Source: Panax quinquefolius
Lineage: Eukaryota; Streptophyta; Magnoliopsida; Apiales; Araliaceae
Direction of reading: 5' to 3'
Assembly: GCA_020205615.1 (NCBI GenBank)
Contig: CM035170.1
Location: 9,976,311-10,040,310 of the forward strand
Length of the DNA stretch: 64,000 nt
Of this stretch, positions 1 through 11,139 are shown in pieces. Under the pieces are notes generated by a model. The model was given only the letters and a program-made list of their open reading frames with translations. It was not told the origin of the DNA and ran no database searches. Positions within the stretch are counted from its first letter, which is position 1; the number at the start of each line of letters is the position of its first letter. Both the position numbers and the translations under genes were made by a program.

Positions 1-2328
1 ATACCAGTCAACAATTCAACTTTGCACTACTGGCCAAAGAGAACCCATAGTCATGATCATACCAAAAATCTACCCATCTTTACACTCAAGTCAAAGAGAA
101 ATTAATATCATCATTAGGGTTATAAAATGTTATATATGATAATAAAAATAATATAATCAACATATAGATTTAATCTCAAGAGTAATATTCATAACTCAAC
201 TATAATTTGGTTAGAAAAAGAAACAAATTTTGTCATGAATAGTAACTCGTGAATAGTAACCCATGAATAGTAAACCTGACAAAAAGGTAGAAATTTTACA
301 ATAAAATCCATACAAATATTTCAGTATAATGATATTGAAATAACATTTCTTAAACTTATAAATAATTTATTTTAATTATTTACACATTACTAAATAATGC
401 ATTTAATCATTCTAAAATGCCAAACTCATAAGATTTCATAAAATCATATTTTCCAATTTTCTTACTTCACATAACATATTTAATTCTTTTACTCATAACT
501 AGATCATTTTTATGAAAAATAACAAATCAGTTCCAAAAATATTTCTTTTCTGGGATTTAGCAGAATATAGTCCAATATTGAACATATATTTTTCTCAGAA
601 TTTTTAAAATTCATTTACTATTTTTCATATGGTCAAAACCGCCGAATATTTAGACATTTATCATAAATTGTACTTTTATCAAAAAAATTCGAAATTCACA
701 GAGTACACTGATATTATATAGATGTACTCCCAATAAAAATTTCATCAATTTTGGAGTTAACCACAAGGAGTTATAAGCAGTTACTTTTAAAATAGTCTTT
801 TCTCATAAAATTCATAACTCTTAATATATACATTCAAAAATCACCATTTTTGGACACAATCAATAAAACTCATCAAAATATCATTTTAAATTTTTCCAAA
901 ATTTTCTGAAGGACGAAAGAAGTACGAACTGAAAAACATAATAACCCTTAAAATCCTTTACCTCAAAAGAGCAGTACTTCTGACTGGAATATCGAATGAA
1001 AAGCCAAAGAAAACTTGCACTGAAAAGTAAGTCTCAAAGTATCTAAATACTCAAACAAATATGCTTGATAATCTAGAGAGAAAGAAAACTTGTTTCTGGT
1101 GTGATTTTCAATTCAAACTTAAGCACTTATTTATAGGAAAATGCTAGAACGTCAAAGGAGACTAAATTAATAAAATAATAATATTAATTATTCTACGCAT
1201 GCTGCTATGAAGCCCATCATTCTTGAAAACCAATTCGGCACACCTCAATTGATTTCCAGCACATCTTTGTACACCAACCAAAATGGGTCCCACCCAAATT
1301 AAATAAAAATTATTTTATTTTCTGAAACTTCAACAATTCATAGAAAATAGCCCGATTATCAGAAAAATACGAATTTTATGTCCATTCTACCTGAAATCAA
1401 ATTCTCTACAACTTTGTAGCTTTGAGGTTTTTCAAATTCCAAACCAAAAATATCTGAAATCCACAAACGGATGATTTTTAATACCTCCACACCGACAAAA
1501 TACTGATAAAACACCTCATCATTAATTCCTTCATTTTTATCCACATAAAAATAAATATATCCATCATTTATATCCACATAAAATAAATATTTCCTTATCA
1601 TATAAATTAATAATTAATTATTCACAAATAATATTACGAATCACAATTATGACAACCAGGTAGTTCTTGTGAAAGAGGGGCTTTCAATAAGAATTTCTCC
1701 TTCTTCAAGGCGCAATTTGGTGACCAAATCTCTCTTTGTAACTTTCTAGACATTGCCAATAATGCTATCTAATAATATTATTCAAATAATATAAATTATT
1801 GATCTGATAATAGAGATACTGTGCAGTGACAATTATTAAAACAACAATAATATAAAATATCAATGCAAAGAATTATTGAATCAATAAAATAAAATATTGA
1901 ATAAGAATTACTATAACAATTATTGAGTAGTGCCTTCTTACGTAAGAATCAATAATTCAAAATATCGGCAATCTGAGTGTCTTCTTCTTGTCTTGAACGC
2001 GTATTATTTTACTTTACCCACCGGGTATTCCAACAGTGTTAAAGGTAATGATTATGCCGTTAATTGTAAAAACTTAATTTTTGTCGTTTTCTTCATCCGA
2101 TAGTTATTCTGTTATGGGGCCCACAAATGGTTTACTTGCCATACATACGAATATTCCCAACGTAAAGAATATTCCACGACCAAACGAATATTTTATAACC
2201 ACTTGCGTATTTTGAAAAAATTTCATATATCACCCTTAACTTTAACTTTTTATCAATTTAACCATTTACTGAATCGTAATTATAAGAAAAATTTAATACT
2301 TTTATTTCATAAAATTCGGGGTCTTACA
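1..2328 (-). mobile_element. LTR of a 2.5-kb LTR family, reverse orientation, cut by window start
   Basis: Read on the minus strand, this begins at 2328 with TGTAAGACCCC, the same start as the two solo LTRs at 47770 and 50319. It shares their landmarks in order: the 'aaatattcgtttggtcg' block (about 2200), 'gtgggcccca' (about 2120), a TATAAATA box with a downstream transcript-leader-like block (about 1130-960), and short AATAGTA repeats (235-275). The other end lies outside the window, so I cannot say whether it is a solo LTR or part of a full element. It has no coding capacity; the 80-residue minus ORF at 1359-1601 is low-complexity. The superfamily is not assigned. Confidence 0.8.
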
Positions 2329-2357
2329 GGGGGGGGAACAAGGGATTACTATTGTTT

Positions 2358-2403
<46 letters not shown>

Positions 2404-2530
2404 ATTATATATGTTTATATATGAAAGGCATGTTAAAGGGGAAGGGACGGTGGTTCACGGGGTTGATAACCCGTGAACTTATATATATATATATATAATA
2501 TAATATATAATATATAATATATAATATATA
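2329..2530. repeat. AT microsatellites and a GTTCACGGG hairpin between two head-to-head LTRs
   Basis: A run of G, then (TA)n tracts at about 2367-2396 and 2480-2530. Between them lies a short perfect hairpin: GTTCACGGG, an 8-base loop, then CCCGTGAAC (about 2453-2478). It sits exactly at the join between a reverse and a forward LTR of one family, so it may mark a rearrangement junction. No gene is seen here. Confidence 0.6.
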
Positions 2531-2656
2531 TTATATTTTATTTAAAAAATTTTTATTTTATTAGAATATTTTATTAAATCAATCTGGATAATCTCGCTTA
2601 AAAGTAAATCAATCTGGACCGCTTCATAAGTTAGTTACTATCACGATCCATTCTTC

Positions 2657-2664
2657 TATAAATA
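2657..2664 (+). promoter_or_regulatory. TATAAATA box of truncated LTR
   Basis: TATAAATA precedes a GA-rich leader (agagagaaa). The same pair occurs at the equivalent place in the solo LTRs (48893 and 51291) and, inverted, near 1130. Conservation across four copies supports its being the LTR core promoter. Confidence 0.55.
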
Positions 2665-2869
2665 GAAGCTCATTCCTTCATTATTTCTTATGAATTCAAT
2701 TGAAGCTTTAGAGAGAAATTATAGAAAACTATAGAAAAGTATTCTCGCTACTTCCTACTCTTTATATTCAGCTTTTACGGTGAAGGGTATTATTTCTTTT
2801 GTATTAAGAAGAGAACTTCATTATTCCATTATTTATTATTCATTGGAATAACTTTTGTATCTGCTGCTA

Positions 2870-3245
2870 CCCTATACTTGGTGAAATTCTTACATTATTC
2901 CATTATTTATTATTATGTTGGAATAACTCAGATACGCTGCTACCCTATACTGGTGAAATTCTTACATTATTACATTCGTTATTATTACATTGGAATATCC
3001 TGTCTGCATGCGTTTTTGGCGGACCGATTCCGCCTTTATTATTACATTGGAATATCCTGCATGCGTTTTTTACGCCGGACACGATTCCGCCTCTTTATTA
3101 TTACATTGGAATATCCTCATGCATGTGTTTTACGCCGGACCGATTCTGCTCTTTATTATTACATTGAATATCCTCGTCATGCATGCGTTTCTGGCGGACC
3201 TAGTTCCGATTAATTATTATTACATTGGAATAACCTCGCCTACGC
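2870..3245 (+). repeat. Minisatellite, unit about 60-70 bp, inside LTR
   Basis: About six imperfect units, each carrying 'ttattattacattggaatatcc', 'tgcatgcgttt' and 'gccggac..gattccgc'. Equivalent units occur at 51480-51860 in the second solo LTR but are nearly absent from the first (47770-50287). The array is therefore a copy-number-variable part of this LTR. Overlapping ORFs of about 110 residues here merely translate the repeat. Confidence 0.8.
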
Positions 3246-4226
3246 TATCTATCGCGTACGCAGTAATTTCTTTTGTTATTCCATTCCTTATTATACTCAG
3301 TTGGTTAAAGTTTTGACTTCTATACTCCATGAAATTAGTGGAATATTCTTGATATTTGCGCTTCATCCAGTATCTTTTCATGGAAATATTCTTCTAAAGC
3401 ATTCTTGAATTTTAATGCACAAAGCAGTATCATGTTGACAATTTGGACGTTATTAGTTCCTGAATAAATTAATTCTTGAACTTGTTTTATTGAATTCTTA
3501 TATCATTGTCATCATCCTCATGTTTATATTTTTTTTTTAAAGTCATCTGTGGCCCGTAGTGCATAGATGGACTTGGTATGATTATGACCAGGGATTATTC
3601 GGTGTAATCATGACCGTAATGTTATAAATGATGTGGTAAAAATCCTCATTGGCCCGTAGTTCATTGATGGACCGTTGTTGGCATGATCATGACCATTAAT
3701 GAATACACGAATGTCTTTGGCCCATAGTGCATGGATAATTTGTGGTCGTGATACTAAAGAATATCCTACCGTAGTAGTCACGAGGGGTGATTCGATGATG
3801 TGGATTATTTATTAAAATTTGAGTCTCAATGATAATGATGATGAAAAACCTTTTAAATCATAAAAGATAGTAGATTTTATTCTCTACTTGACTCTTTTAA
3901 TGGATTGCTTGTTTCGCTGCAGTTAAACTTAATGTTTGTTATATTGTATTAGTTTAACATTTGTTTAAAATTTAATGATAATTTATTATGCATTATCTTA
4001 GTCATAATATTTCTTACTTACTGCTAGTTGAGCTCACCTTTCTTTCACTGCTCTCTTGAAATGAGAATATAGGCGGGACGAGTCGGGGAACGGAGTGATG
4101 GATCAGATGATAGTATTACTAGTCCTCACTATTCTGTTAAATAGTGTGACAATAAATGTAATGAGGACTTATTCTGAGAGTGGATATTGTCTAGAAGACA
4201 GTATTTGTATTGAAACTCACAGCTCT

Positions 4227-4520
4227 CACTACACCAAAAATGGCCTCTAGCGAAGGAAATTTTGTGAAGGAATTTATTCCTTCACATAAGGAGTTGTTTA
4301 GCGAAGGAACAGTGAATGAAAAAAATATAGTGACAATATATTTATTAGCGAAAGAAACATCCTTCACAATTTATATTTTTTTCCTCGCAAAATTGGGGCG
4401 ATAGAAAGATTTTTGGAGCCACTTTATGATGAAAATTTGCAAGAAAAAAATCTATTTAGTGAAGGTACTCACTATATATCATTATTCAGAAGTTTTTTTG
4501 CGAGGGATAAAATTGGTCGC
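4227..4520. repeat. CACTA-1 left terminus and subterminal repeats
   Basis: The terminal inverted repeat is followed by several GAAGGAA / TTCCTTCAC / GCGAAGG words in both orientations, mirrored at the right end. In characterised En/Spm elements such subterminal repeats are the binding sites of the TNPA protein. Confidence 0.75.
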
Positions 4521-4755
4521 TATATTGTTCTAAATAATTTTTTTTAAAATTAATTGTGGTGAATATAAATACCTTAAATTTTTTACAATAGTAAATTTAA
4601 TTTTAATAACACTTTTTAAGTAACTTACAACATCAACTATTTACAATAGTAAATTTAATTTTAATAACAGTTCTACAGTTCTACCCCTAGTCCTCTTACT
4701 TCTACCCAACCCAACTGAAGCGAAAATTCCTATCGGTATACTCGGTCGCGCCGCG

Positions 4756-4968
4756 ATGTCATTATTAAGTCATCCGCCGTTTGATCCATATAGTTAGGCC
4801 AACGCTGTACCGGAGGACTACGGATTCTTGGACGACGGGAACGACATAAACACATTGTTCGTGTCGGGCCTGCCGGACGACGTTAAAGCTCGAGAGATTC
4901 ACAACCTCTTTTTACGCCGACCCGGCTTCGACTCTTGCCAGCTCAAGTTCACTGGTTGTGGTAATCAG
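4756..4968 (+). pseudogene. Captured RRM-protein exon fragment
   Basis: A 71-codon stretch starting at an ATG reads NTLFVSGLPDDVKAREIHN and then the F-x-R-R-P-G-F-D-S-C-Q-L-K block ending G-N-Q. This is the first half of an RNA-recognition motif of the plant RBPMS/couch-potato-like type: RNP2 is LFVSGL, followed by the first helix. One in-frame TAG sits at codon 14, before the RRM. The piece stops near the place where such genes have an intron, and the RNP1 half is missing. It lies just inside the left end of CACTA-1 on the plus strand. It is a fragment and cannot make an RRM; the family call rests on recognised motif wording only. Confidence 0.65.
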
Positions 4969-5837
4969 TTCCATCTTTGAAACCTATTTGTTAATTTATT
5001 TTACTTTTTTACTGTCCCATCAACAAAAAATGTTGATTTAGGTTTACAAATGCCGATTATTTTGTGTTACTGTGGAGAGAATACAATCATTCCTCTGATT
5101 TGGGAGTAAAATTAGGGTTTTAACTTCTTTTGCCTTTCAACATTGTTTTGTCAAACCCGGCATTGATTTGGGAGTAGAATACAGCAAATGCTTCGGCATT
5201 GCTCACTTCAATGCTTGCAGTCGCTCCTCGGACCTATGGTTGGACCCTCCAAGGTATATCATTACTTTCTTTTCTTTAATGAAACTTACATTTTTCCCCT
5301 CGTATGTGTCTATATATTTAGTCAATTGAAATTTTAAAATTTTCAGTTTATTCTAACCAGGTTATAGTTTTTATTATAAGTTTAATATAGTAAATTGGTT
5401 GTTCCTTTGATGTGTTTTCAGATGGAAAATTTTAAAGTACAATGTTTGTTTCTTAAAACTCTGTATGTGAGGGAGTGATTTTTCTCTGTCCGTACATATA
5501 TTGCACTTATAGATTATAATTTGTCTTGCGAGCTCAATCCATAACAAATGGCCAACAATCTGGAGTCACCATTGATTCCAGTATAGGAAGAAAAAGCTTG
5601 TAATTCTTCCAGCAACTTACTTAATAAAGATGATTTTTTTCGTGGAAGTGAAGAAGCAGTTATCTTTAGTAGGCCCTCTAGTTGCTGTAAATCTCTTAAT
5701 ATGTTTTGTGGAAGTTTGTTTGTTTTAATTTAGTGGCATTCCTCTTCTGTGCAGTCATGGATATTTTTTGTGACCCAAGTTAGCTCTTATTTAAGAGATG
5801 ATTAATTCTAAACTCAAGAACAATAGGTTGGACTGAC

Positions 5838-6356
5838 ATGCATACCTACTACAAGCAGCCACCAATTACAACAAAGAAAACGAAAGGCTGCTTTGGTTTG
5901 AAACCGGACGGCAGCGAAACCACCATTATAGGGGCTTATCAGAATTTATCTCCAAATTTAATTGCTAATAAAAATACCCTCATTGATCAAGAAATGGCTA
6001 CAGACTTGAGTAACGGGACAACGAGGACACATAAAAAAGGGTCGTATAAAAGTCCAACTTGCTTGATAGTTTTTACATCGGGACAAGCATTAGGTGCTCG
6101 CAAGAGGTCACACTTAATTGCTAAGGCCAAAAACAACCAAAATGCTACTAGCATTGCAATTCAGAGACCAATTCCAGAAATTAGAGATTTTCTTAATCTC
6201 AATTTGCCTGCTCCAAATGAAGAAGATATCAATACTTCTAGACTTGGGTTCAACCCTTGGTGGATTGGAAGCAACCACATCATAAACTGCTACTTGGTTT
6301 TCTCTGAACTGATCATTTTATTCAAGAGTGTACAGATTCATTCATTCTTTACATAA
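5838..6356 (+). pseudogene. Captured C2H2 (ZAT-type, Q-type) zinc-finger fragment
   Basis: The 172-residue open frame contains FTSGQALGARKRSHL at about residues 79-93, a damaged plant Q-type zinc finger whose usual core is QALGGHKRSH. The first zinc-binding His has become Arg and the first Cys of the C-x2-C pair is missing. About 25 residues on is LNLNLPAP, matching the EAR-type repression motif LDLNLPAP of ZAT4/ZAT9-like proteins, then an F-N-P-W-W-I-G-S-N-H tail also typical of that group. The order (last finger, EAR motif, tail) suggests the 3' part of a ZAT gene. With the ligands lost it is unlikely to bind zinc. The open frame is long for random AT-rich DNA, which suggests recent capture. 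Confidence 0.7.
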
Positions 6357-6918
6357 TTGAATTGATCGCCTGCAGTTAAACATAATTAAATCAGCTGCTG
6401 ATCAACTCCAGTTAGCTTTAATACATGTTTATCCTCAATTTTTTAACCCTTTTGATGACATTCTGCAAGTAATATTATCTACATTTTTGGCATCGATAAA
6501 CATACATAGTACTTACAGAAAGTGTTAGCTAAGGGTACTTTAAAAGTTCAGAGTGTTTCATAAATAAAAATTTTCCATTACTGCTAAATGTAAGTTCATT
6601 CTTGAAATGAAATATGTTTGTATTCAATTTTATATATGTTTCTTCTTAGAACTATATGAACAATGTTGAGAATTATCTCCCTGTTTAATTTGATTTTTTT
6701 TTGTGAATGTAATTTTTTCTTTGGCATTTAAGACGAAGAAATGAAATGTTGTTGAAAGATGGATTGGTGAGTGAAGTGATGATGTGATGAGATGGGATGT
6801 AGAAGATGTATTTTTTTATCATGTAGCCCATAAAAATGGCATGTAAGATCATATCAAGGTGGCTGTTCCTATGGTCTGTTTTGAGGTTATAATGATGTTT
6901 TGTTAGATAGTTGATGTT

Positions 6919-7540
6919 ATGGTTCTTTGTTTGTGCTACTCGGCTCTGTTGCAGGTTCTCAATGTTGCTGCCTACTTGGTTTCCCTGCATCTTCTATTGC
7001 TAATGCTGGTGTTTTGCTGTTGTTGGTCTATGTTTTGTACTGGTGTTTTATTGCTGGGATATTGTTGCCTCTATTGCTGCAGTTTTCTGGGTTTCTGCCT
7101 GCTGGCGCTCATTGGTTTTGTCTACACTTTTTGGGCTTATTTTTGCTTAGGTGTTGGTTTATTGGTTGTTGTTGTTGGCTGGTGCAGTGGTTTGCTGCGG
7201 AGCTGTTTCTATTGTTTGGCGGTTGTGGCCTCTTGGGCTCCATGGCTTGGCATGGTTTGACTGTTGTAATTTTACAGTTTAGTTTTGTTGCTGCTTGCTT
7301 TGTTATTGTTGATGTTGCTGTTCTGGCGAGTGGTGTTGTTGTTGCAGCTGGTCTCCTCTTTGGGTGCCTCTGCAGCAGTTGTTGCTTTGCTACTGCTGTG
7401 TTTTACCTTGCGGGCTTTGCTCAAGCGACTGTACCCTTGGGTTACCTCTGTTGTTGTGTTGCTACTTCATGGCTTTGGGATGCTGTCCTTTTTGCTCGAC
7501 TCTTTTAACTGTTTCAGGACTTTGATTTGTATAACCCTCA
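6919..7540 (+). repeat. T/G-rich low-complexity block (GTTGCTG-type words)
   Basis: About 600 bp strongly biased to GTTGCTG, TTGTTG and TGCTG words on the plus strand. All three forward frames stay open for 110-190 codons and give Cys/Leu/Val-rich peptides, as expected from composition rather than from a gene. It lies in the middle of CACTA-1 between two captured fragments. Its origin is unknown; it could be an expanded GTT/GCT microsatellite from one of the captured genes. Confidence 0.6.
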
Positions 7541-7690
7541 AAATGAGTAAACACGTTGCAGCCAAAATTAAAGTCGCATACTTCAGCATAGACAATGGTA
7601 GGTCCTTTTATTTTCACTACATGATCATTTTGGTTTCAAGTGTATCTTTTTCATCAATACATGTGTATCTCTCCATCTTCCTCTAATGAA

Positions 7691-7790
7691 CCCAGTCTTC
7701 GCATTCTTGATCTTTCTCATAATCAGCTTAAAGGCTATTTTCCTGATGGATTTGGCTCATTGACTGGACTTCAAGATCTCAATCTCAGCC
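7691..7790 (+). pseudogene. Captured leucine-rich-repeat fragment
   Basis: The frame reads S-L-R-I-L-D-L-S-H-N-Q-L-K-G, then F-P-D-G-F-G-S-L-T-G-L-Q-D-L-N-L. This is one full plant extracellular-type LRR (LxxLxLSxNxLxGxxP) plus the start of the next. Homology is lost before and after, with no transmembrane or kinase part. It resembles LRR receptor-like or malectin-LRR proteins, but one repeat cannot fix the family. It sits inside CACTA-1, downstream of the T/G-rich block, in the same orientation as the other captured pieces. Confidence 0.55.
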
Positions 7791-8323
7791 CTCAGTTCTT
7801 TTTTCTCAGTGTTAGTGAGCCGTAGGTAACAGGTTTTTACTCAAAACTCTTGAAGGTGCTGAATTTATATATAGAGCACGGGATTGTGTGAGATCCTTGA
7901 CTTACCTCCCATCTCCGTGGATTAAAGTTAAGGGGGTCTTCGCATGTGGAAGGATTCAAGTGCACAGCTGGAGGACAGACCATAACTGCCCAACTTGCTG
8001 GAATGGTATGTCCTGCATCAATACCAATATATTTTTTATATTAAGTTATGTTTATTTGAACAAATATCAAGATACTATTGTAAAATTTTCAAGTTAATAT
8101 TAAGTATTTACCCTTAAACTTGATATCCTTTAGTTTTTTCTGAATATTCCTGGAACTATATTTCTTAATCTGACCGTTTCATTGATGAACTGCAATATCA
8201 GTTAGTCGTTAAGCACAATAGACCTTCTCATGGAATGTTTCTTTATGTAGCATTTTTTTTCAACATATGAACAACGCACTCGTTGGTCCATTAAGAAATT
8301 ATATTCTGGTTTCTTTGTTTCAG

Positions 8324-8900
8324 GTTCCTGCTAGTCCAAACTACAGTCTGGTTCTCTACTATGCCGCTGACAGGCCCGTAAAGGAAAACTCGTTGCTGAG
8401 TCAATTTGTCAATGGGACTGACATGTTTCGTGATTCAAGATTAAAACTAATTCCAAGTATAAAAGAGGTAACAGAAGTTGTATTAAGATGCAGTTACATG
8501 TTTACTTTTTTATTATTATCTTTTTGATAAATAAAGCTGTAAAGCGAAGCTGATGAACTCAGGGATCTCTCCTTGAACCAGGAGAGTCTGGACTGATGAT
8601 TAATCACATCTATTTCTATCGTTCCTTGAATAATCAACATTTCAAATAGAACAAAAACACTACCCACTACTCCATGAGAAAGCCAAACCACGGTTCAAAT
8701 TTCCAACAATTTTCTTGGGCTTTTGAGGATTGTCTATTGTGTTTGCTTTTACAGCTTAATTTATTGTGCATTCAGTGGTATTGAGTATTTAATGGTATTG
8801 ACAGGGATATTGGATGGTCAAGCGAGCAGTTGGGACAAAAGCTTATCTGTTGGGGAAAGCAGTAACATGCAAATACCTTAGAAAAGACAATTTTCTAAAG
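8324..8900 (+). pseudogene. Captured EDR2-like (DUF1336) fragment, two exons with intron
   Basis: Exon 1 (8324-8467) follows a tttgtttcag acceptor and ends at a gtaaca donor. It encodes VPASPNYSLVLYYAADRP, then N-S-L-L-S-Q-F-V-N-G-T-D-M-F-R-D-S-R-L-K-L-I-P-S-I. Exon 2 (8805-8900) follows 'ttgacag' and ends before 'gtagtaat', encoding GYWMVKRAVGTKAYLLGKAV and then T-C-K-Y-L-R-K-D-N-F-L. Joined, they give an uninterrupted 80-codon frame matching the C-terminal DUF1336 domain of plant ENHANCED DISEASE RESISTANCE 2-like proteins. The START and PH domains and the rest of DUF1336 are absent. The retained intron shows capture from genomic DNA rather than from mRNA. This is the best-preserved captured gene piece in CACTA-1. 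Confidence 0.75.
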
Positions 8901-9381
8901 GTAGTAATCTTTACCATTGCTGGCCCTTGTGTTAGACAAGCTCTTTATCAATAATGCATGGTTAACTTATAATATCAACTGTATTACTTGGGATGTCAAA
9001 TATGATAACTAGTGCTAAATTCAATTTAAATTCAGTTGTTATGTACTTATGTAACATGTTAAACAACATATTATATTCTTTAGGTTTGCTTAGTTTTCAA
9101 GAAGGCTGTGAGATTTGAATTCGTTGTGGTCTGTACTTATATGTTTAGGACATGAGATTCATACCTTACTTTACCTTTTAGTCTATGTTTGGAACTTGAA
9201 AGCACGAGGGAAGGTAAAATAAAATGGATGTAGTTGGATGTATAGGCTCATTTTTATCTTCTGACTACAACTACTATGTATAGGCTCATGTATAGGAAAA
9301 CTAAATATGTAGCTATTACGCTAATATAGCAAACAAATACTCTTATCAACTACAACTAACTAAGTTTTTAACTGTATGCAG

Positions 9382-9417
9382 GCATATGATGGCATGATTG
9401 TTGGCGAACATTCACGA
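9382..9417 (+). pseudogene. Possible captured TypA/BipA-like GTPase exon tip
   Basis: After an acceptor-like 'tgtatgcag' the sequence encodes AYDGMIVGEHSR. This resembles the conserved Y-E-G-M-I-I-G-E-H-S-R segment in the C-terminal half of TypA/BipA elongation-factor-like GTPases. Only 12 codons match before a stop a few codons on. It is too short to be certain and chance is possible, but its position in line with other captured exons makes it worth listing. Confidence 0.3.
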
Positions 9418-9730
9418 TTCATGCACAGTTGAAGGAGAACCTAGGCTTTTTTGCACATGCTTAGGTAGTAGCTTAATTTTATGGATAGTTTGGTTTATTT
9501 TGTGGATGTAATCAAATTCAAAATTCAATATAGTAATAATTTATATTGAAAAGTGAATTTGAGATGTATATATGGATAGTTTGGTATATATTTTGTGGAT
9601 GTAGTAATTTAAAACTGTAAACGAATGGTATAAACTTTATTATTCATGTTCCTTAAATTTAAAGGTGAATTAATTAGGTAATGATGTGGATATATTTAAT
9701 TTCTTAATTTGCTATACTTTCTATATGCAG

Positions 9731-9822
9731 TATGCCTTTAATCTTTTCTCACACAATGCAATTGTTCTTTCGAATGGGTACAATGAGGAAATGAAATTAG
9801 TAAAAGAGACCAGAAAATGCAG
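9731..9822 (+). other. Exon-like segment of unknown origin in CACTA-1
   Basis: A 92-base open segment with an acceptor-like 'tatatgcag' immediately before it and 'gtagcg' immediately after. It encodes Y-A-F-N-L-F-S-H-N-A-I-V-L-S-N-G-Y-N-E-E-M-K and then a basic tail. I do not recognise the family. Splice-like borders and the neighbouring captured exons suggest another transduplicated piece. Confidence 0.3.
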
Positions 9823-11139
9823 GTAGCGTCAAGATCCAATCTTTTGCATATCATTTGTCATATTTAAGACAGGTTGATAGTATCTATTGAAGGATAATTG
9901 GCATGTAGACTCAGTATAACATGCCTCTCTTTTTTCTCCTCTGAGAATGATACTAGTGTCAAAGTGACACCACTTGTATCGTGTTCTTGTGATGCGTGCA
10001 TATCTTTGAGAGTGTGAACCTTCAATTTGAGAAACCCTTGATGAGGTAATGTTTTAGTGACTGAACCATGCTTGTTTTGTTCAAACTCAAACTTTTGCGC
10101 ATAACTATTATAAATTTTTGTTGGGTGACTAAACTTTGTTTTAGAAATGGAGTTCCAATTATATTCACCGTGGTCGATTTTTTTTTAAACTTCGGAATTC
10201 TATGCTCGGAAGATTGAAAGCTAGCTTTGTGATGGTTTTGACTTTTATCATTCACCCTCCGCATACACGGGGCTCTTGCTTGTTAGTTTTGGCTTTTTGT
10301 GAATATACAGTGAGAATCGATTACTAAGGCTCAATTAGAGCATTAGGTCCCATTTAGTGACCTTACATGCCCATTTGACACGATTCTATTTCTCAAGAAA
10401 AGCCATCATCGATTGCCAATCGGTCCCACTTTTACTTTCCATTTCTCAATGTTGATAATCTATTTCCTCGTTAATCATGCGCCTTAGCTACTATTGTATA
10501 TGTTTTTATTTGGGAACACTTTGCATTTAGTGGAGCTGCAACATATATCATGTCTTTCTCAACTGGGGGAAAAGGGACATTTTTACTTGGCTTAAGCTAC
10601 GTGTCAAATTGATTCTAAATAATTTGGCACAACAATCTGAACGATTTCATCTTTTCTTATTCCATGTCTTATTGAAATTGAATTTTGGTGTTTCTATTGC
10701 AGCATGAAGTTTACATGCCCAACCATGATTTTCTTGAAGAAAATAATGATGAAGTGGATCTAACGTGTCACACTTTATTCCTTCTAGTTCATTGTTATTC
10801 TTTCAGTTTTCTTATGTTAGGTAATAAATTTTGTAGGTACTATGGTCCTTGTGAGACCAAGATACAATAACAAATTTTGTAGTTATTGTGACTCGAGTAT
10901 TATGATATTTTTATATGAGAAGTTTTGATTTTATTAGTTCTTTATGCATTAGCTTATCAATTAGTTTGAAAAAAATATGACAATATTTATATTTACTTGA
11001 AAAATAAATTTAATATTTCTAATAGAGATTAATAATAATAATAATAATAATAATAAATATGAAATTAATTATTTAAAATCAATTATAATTTTAATGAATT
11101 TTGATTATTTAGCAATTAATTTTTTATTTACAAATTTAT

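Noticed and set aside
2878..3316. Overlapping ORFs of 108-111 residues
   Set aside because: They translate the LTR minisatellite; the repeating YYYIGI/ITLEYP words follow the repeat unit.
6927..7508. 193-residue hydrophobic ORF that could pass as a membrane protein
   Set aside because: All three frames are open through the same T/G-rich block and all give Cys/Leu/Val-rich peptides. This is composition, not coding.
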